A stretch of 6,585 nucleotides of DNA from the NCBI GenBank assembly GCA_031273515.1, contig JAISRU010000211.1, positions 1 through 6,585 of the forward strand. Direction: 5' to 3'. This document shows, in pieces, positions 5,652 through 6,585 of the stretch. Positions within the stretch are counted from its first letter, which is position 1, and every line of letters starts with the position of its first letter. The position numbers and the translations under genes are program-made. The notes under the pieces were generated by a model. It worked only from the letters and a program-made list of their open reading frames with translations, made no database searches and was not told the DNA's origin. The stretch is from Bacteroidales bacterium. Lineage in GTDB: Bacteria > Bacteroidota > Bacteroidia > Bacteroidales > WCHB1-69.

Positions 5652-6524
5652 ATGAAAAAAATCTTTGTTTTTCTCTTGGGGATAGCGTTATTATCCTCTT
5701 CGATGTTGCGTGCGCAAATAACAATTGTCGGAAGTGAAAATTTCGACGGAATTTCGCACAGTTTTACTTCTGTTCCCGTCGCCGGATGGGTACAGACTAC
5801 AGATTATGTTGGTTCGGGCAAATCGCTTACCGCCTTTGTACCGATGTTTTCGGGCGACTCTGTTATGCTGACGTCCCCTGTGTACAATCTCGCACAGTAC
5901 GACGTACATGCCGATCAGATTCTGATGCGGTTTAATCACATTTGTAAGGTATCTCCGCAGGATATTGTCCGCATAGAGTACCGAATAAGCGGTCAGACAT
6001 GGCGTGACATAACTGACGACCTTTTTTATTATGGCTCGGCTGACAATTATCAGACGAAAGGCTTCAATGCGGAAAGTTATACCCTCTGGAAAGGTAAGGA
6101 CAGTACCGCAATGCCAAGCAATGGCTGGTGGCAGGAAGAACTCTTCGACGTCAGTTCCTTCGCAGGTGGACAGATAGAGTTCCGATTTATACTCAAACAC
6201 GGGACAACAATCGGTTCTCAGCTATCTTACGGCTGGCTGATTGATGATTTTAGAATTGAGGTATCCAAAAAACAAACAGATCCTCCTTCTGTGCGCATCA
6301 TGGGAGCTTATCCTGTCAATACGGTCTACAAAACGGGACCCTTCCTGATTAATCTTGAAATAAAAACAGATACGGCAATCAACAGTCTGCAAAAGCCTGT
6401 GTGGTTAAAATATACTTCCGTATCTAATTCCGTTGTCCTGAGCGACAGTGTCGCCATGACCAATATAGAGGGCGTAGAGGCACGGGGATGCGAAGGATCA
6501 TCTCTTTTTTTGTTATTTCTGTAG
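5652..6524 (+). CDS. Secreted jelly-roll (MAM/choice-of-anchor-like) protein, probably truncated
   Basis: This 290-residue reading frame starts with a signal peptide (KK, then hydrophobic residues 4-18, probable cleavage after A21 in LRAQ). Residues about 25-205 resemble the beta-sandwich of MAM or choice-of-anchor domains in large exported Bacteroidetes proteins: ENFDG (29-33) near the start and GWLIDDFRIEV (194-204) at the end. Residues about 211-274 look like the start of an Ig-like beta-sandwich repeat. The frame then changes character at about residue 275 (position 6474) and stops 16 residues later with a tail (GCEGSSLFLLFL) unlike a domain end. Relatives usually continue with further domains and a C-terminal sorting signal for the type IX secretion system; none is present here. 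The function is unknown; surface adhesion or polysaccharide binding is only a guess. Confidence 0.72.
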   Translation: MKKIFVFLLGIALLSSSMLRAQITIVGSENFDGISHSFTSVPVAGWVQTTDYVGSGKSLTAFVPMFSGDSVMLTSPVYNLAQYDVHADQILMRFNHICKVSPQDIVRIEYRISGQTWRDITDDLFYYGSADNYQTKGFNAESYTLWKGKDSTAMPSNGWWQEELFDVSSFAGGQIEFRFILKHGTTIGSQLSYGWLIDDFRIEVSKKQTDPPSVRIMGAYPVNTVYKTGPFLINLEIKTDTAINSLQKPVWLKYTSVSNSVVLSDSVAMTNIEGVEARGCEGSSLFLLFL

Positions 6525-6585
6525 GTTTCTCGTCTGTCTAAAACAATTTGATTGTATGTCATCGTCATGAGTAGGCAACCTTGCG
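6471..6585. other. Unrelated DNA replacing the 3' part of the secreted-protein gene
   Basis: From about 6471 the sequence (beginning GGCGTAGAGGCACGGGG) no longer supports the domain pattern before it. All three forward frames soon meet stops (one at 6522-6524, one at a TAA near 6539, one at a TGA near 6567), and none restores a beta-sandwich sequence. A simple frameshift is therefore unlikely. The first 30 or so bases resemble G/C-rich dispersed intergenic repeats. The reverse strand has an open frame over 6326-6568, but it mainly shadows the forward gene. The boundary is approximate. Confidence 0.4.

Noticed and set aside
5691..6200. 169-residue open frame on the reverse strand
   Set aside because: It lies opposite the signal-peptide and jelly-roll coding region and shows no motif or promoter.
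6471..6524. Simple frameshift as the cause of the truncated secreted protein
   Set aside because: Neither of the other two frames continues the domain after 6471; both reach stops without recognisable sequence.

Overview
The window looks like a piece of a Bacteroidetes (probably Bacteroidales) chromosome. Three of the intergenic gaps carry the Bacteroidetes -7 promoter element TAnnTTTG (214-221, 2114-2121, 5611-5618). The genes lack convincing Shine-Dalgarno sites. The FucP/GluP-like permease, the short form of RsmI and the secreted jelly-roll protein all have the look of that phylum. No rRNA, tRNA, CRISPR or transposase gene is visible.

Layout. Positions 1-213 hold non-coding repeat debris: a 6-bp-stem hairpin and the left copy of a 41-bp repeat. 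Positions 214-1986 are a compact, A/T-rich type II restriction-modification (R-M) cassette: a PD-(D/E)xK-type endonuclease (248-1108) followed 2 nt later by a beta-class DNA methyltransferase (1111-1986). A near-perfect 28-bp palindrome covers the only promoter seen for the pair. Positions 1987-2110 are a small repeat element containing the right copy of the 41-bp repeat, so exact direct repeats bracket the cassette. Positions 2114-5412 form a tight operon with 2-nt gaps: an FHS-family sugar permease, a secreted M28 zinc peptidase and rsmI (16S rRNA C1402 2'-O-methyltransferase). Positions 5413-5651 are intergenic with three different short repeat arrays and a promoter. Positions 5652-6524 encode a secreted jelly-roll protein that appears cut off by unrelated DNA starting near 6471 and running to the window edge.

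How it fits together. The R-M pair looks like a recently acquired or mobile defence module in an otherwise ordinary chromosomal neighbourhood. The permease and the peptidase may serve nutrient uptake and peptide breakdown, while rsmI is a housekeeping ribosome-modification gene at the end of their transcript. The strongest leads are the repeat-bracketed R-M cassette and the palindrome over its promoter, which could be the operator of a system that has no visible controller gene. No wholly new system is evident.
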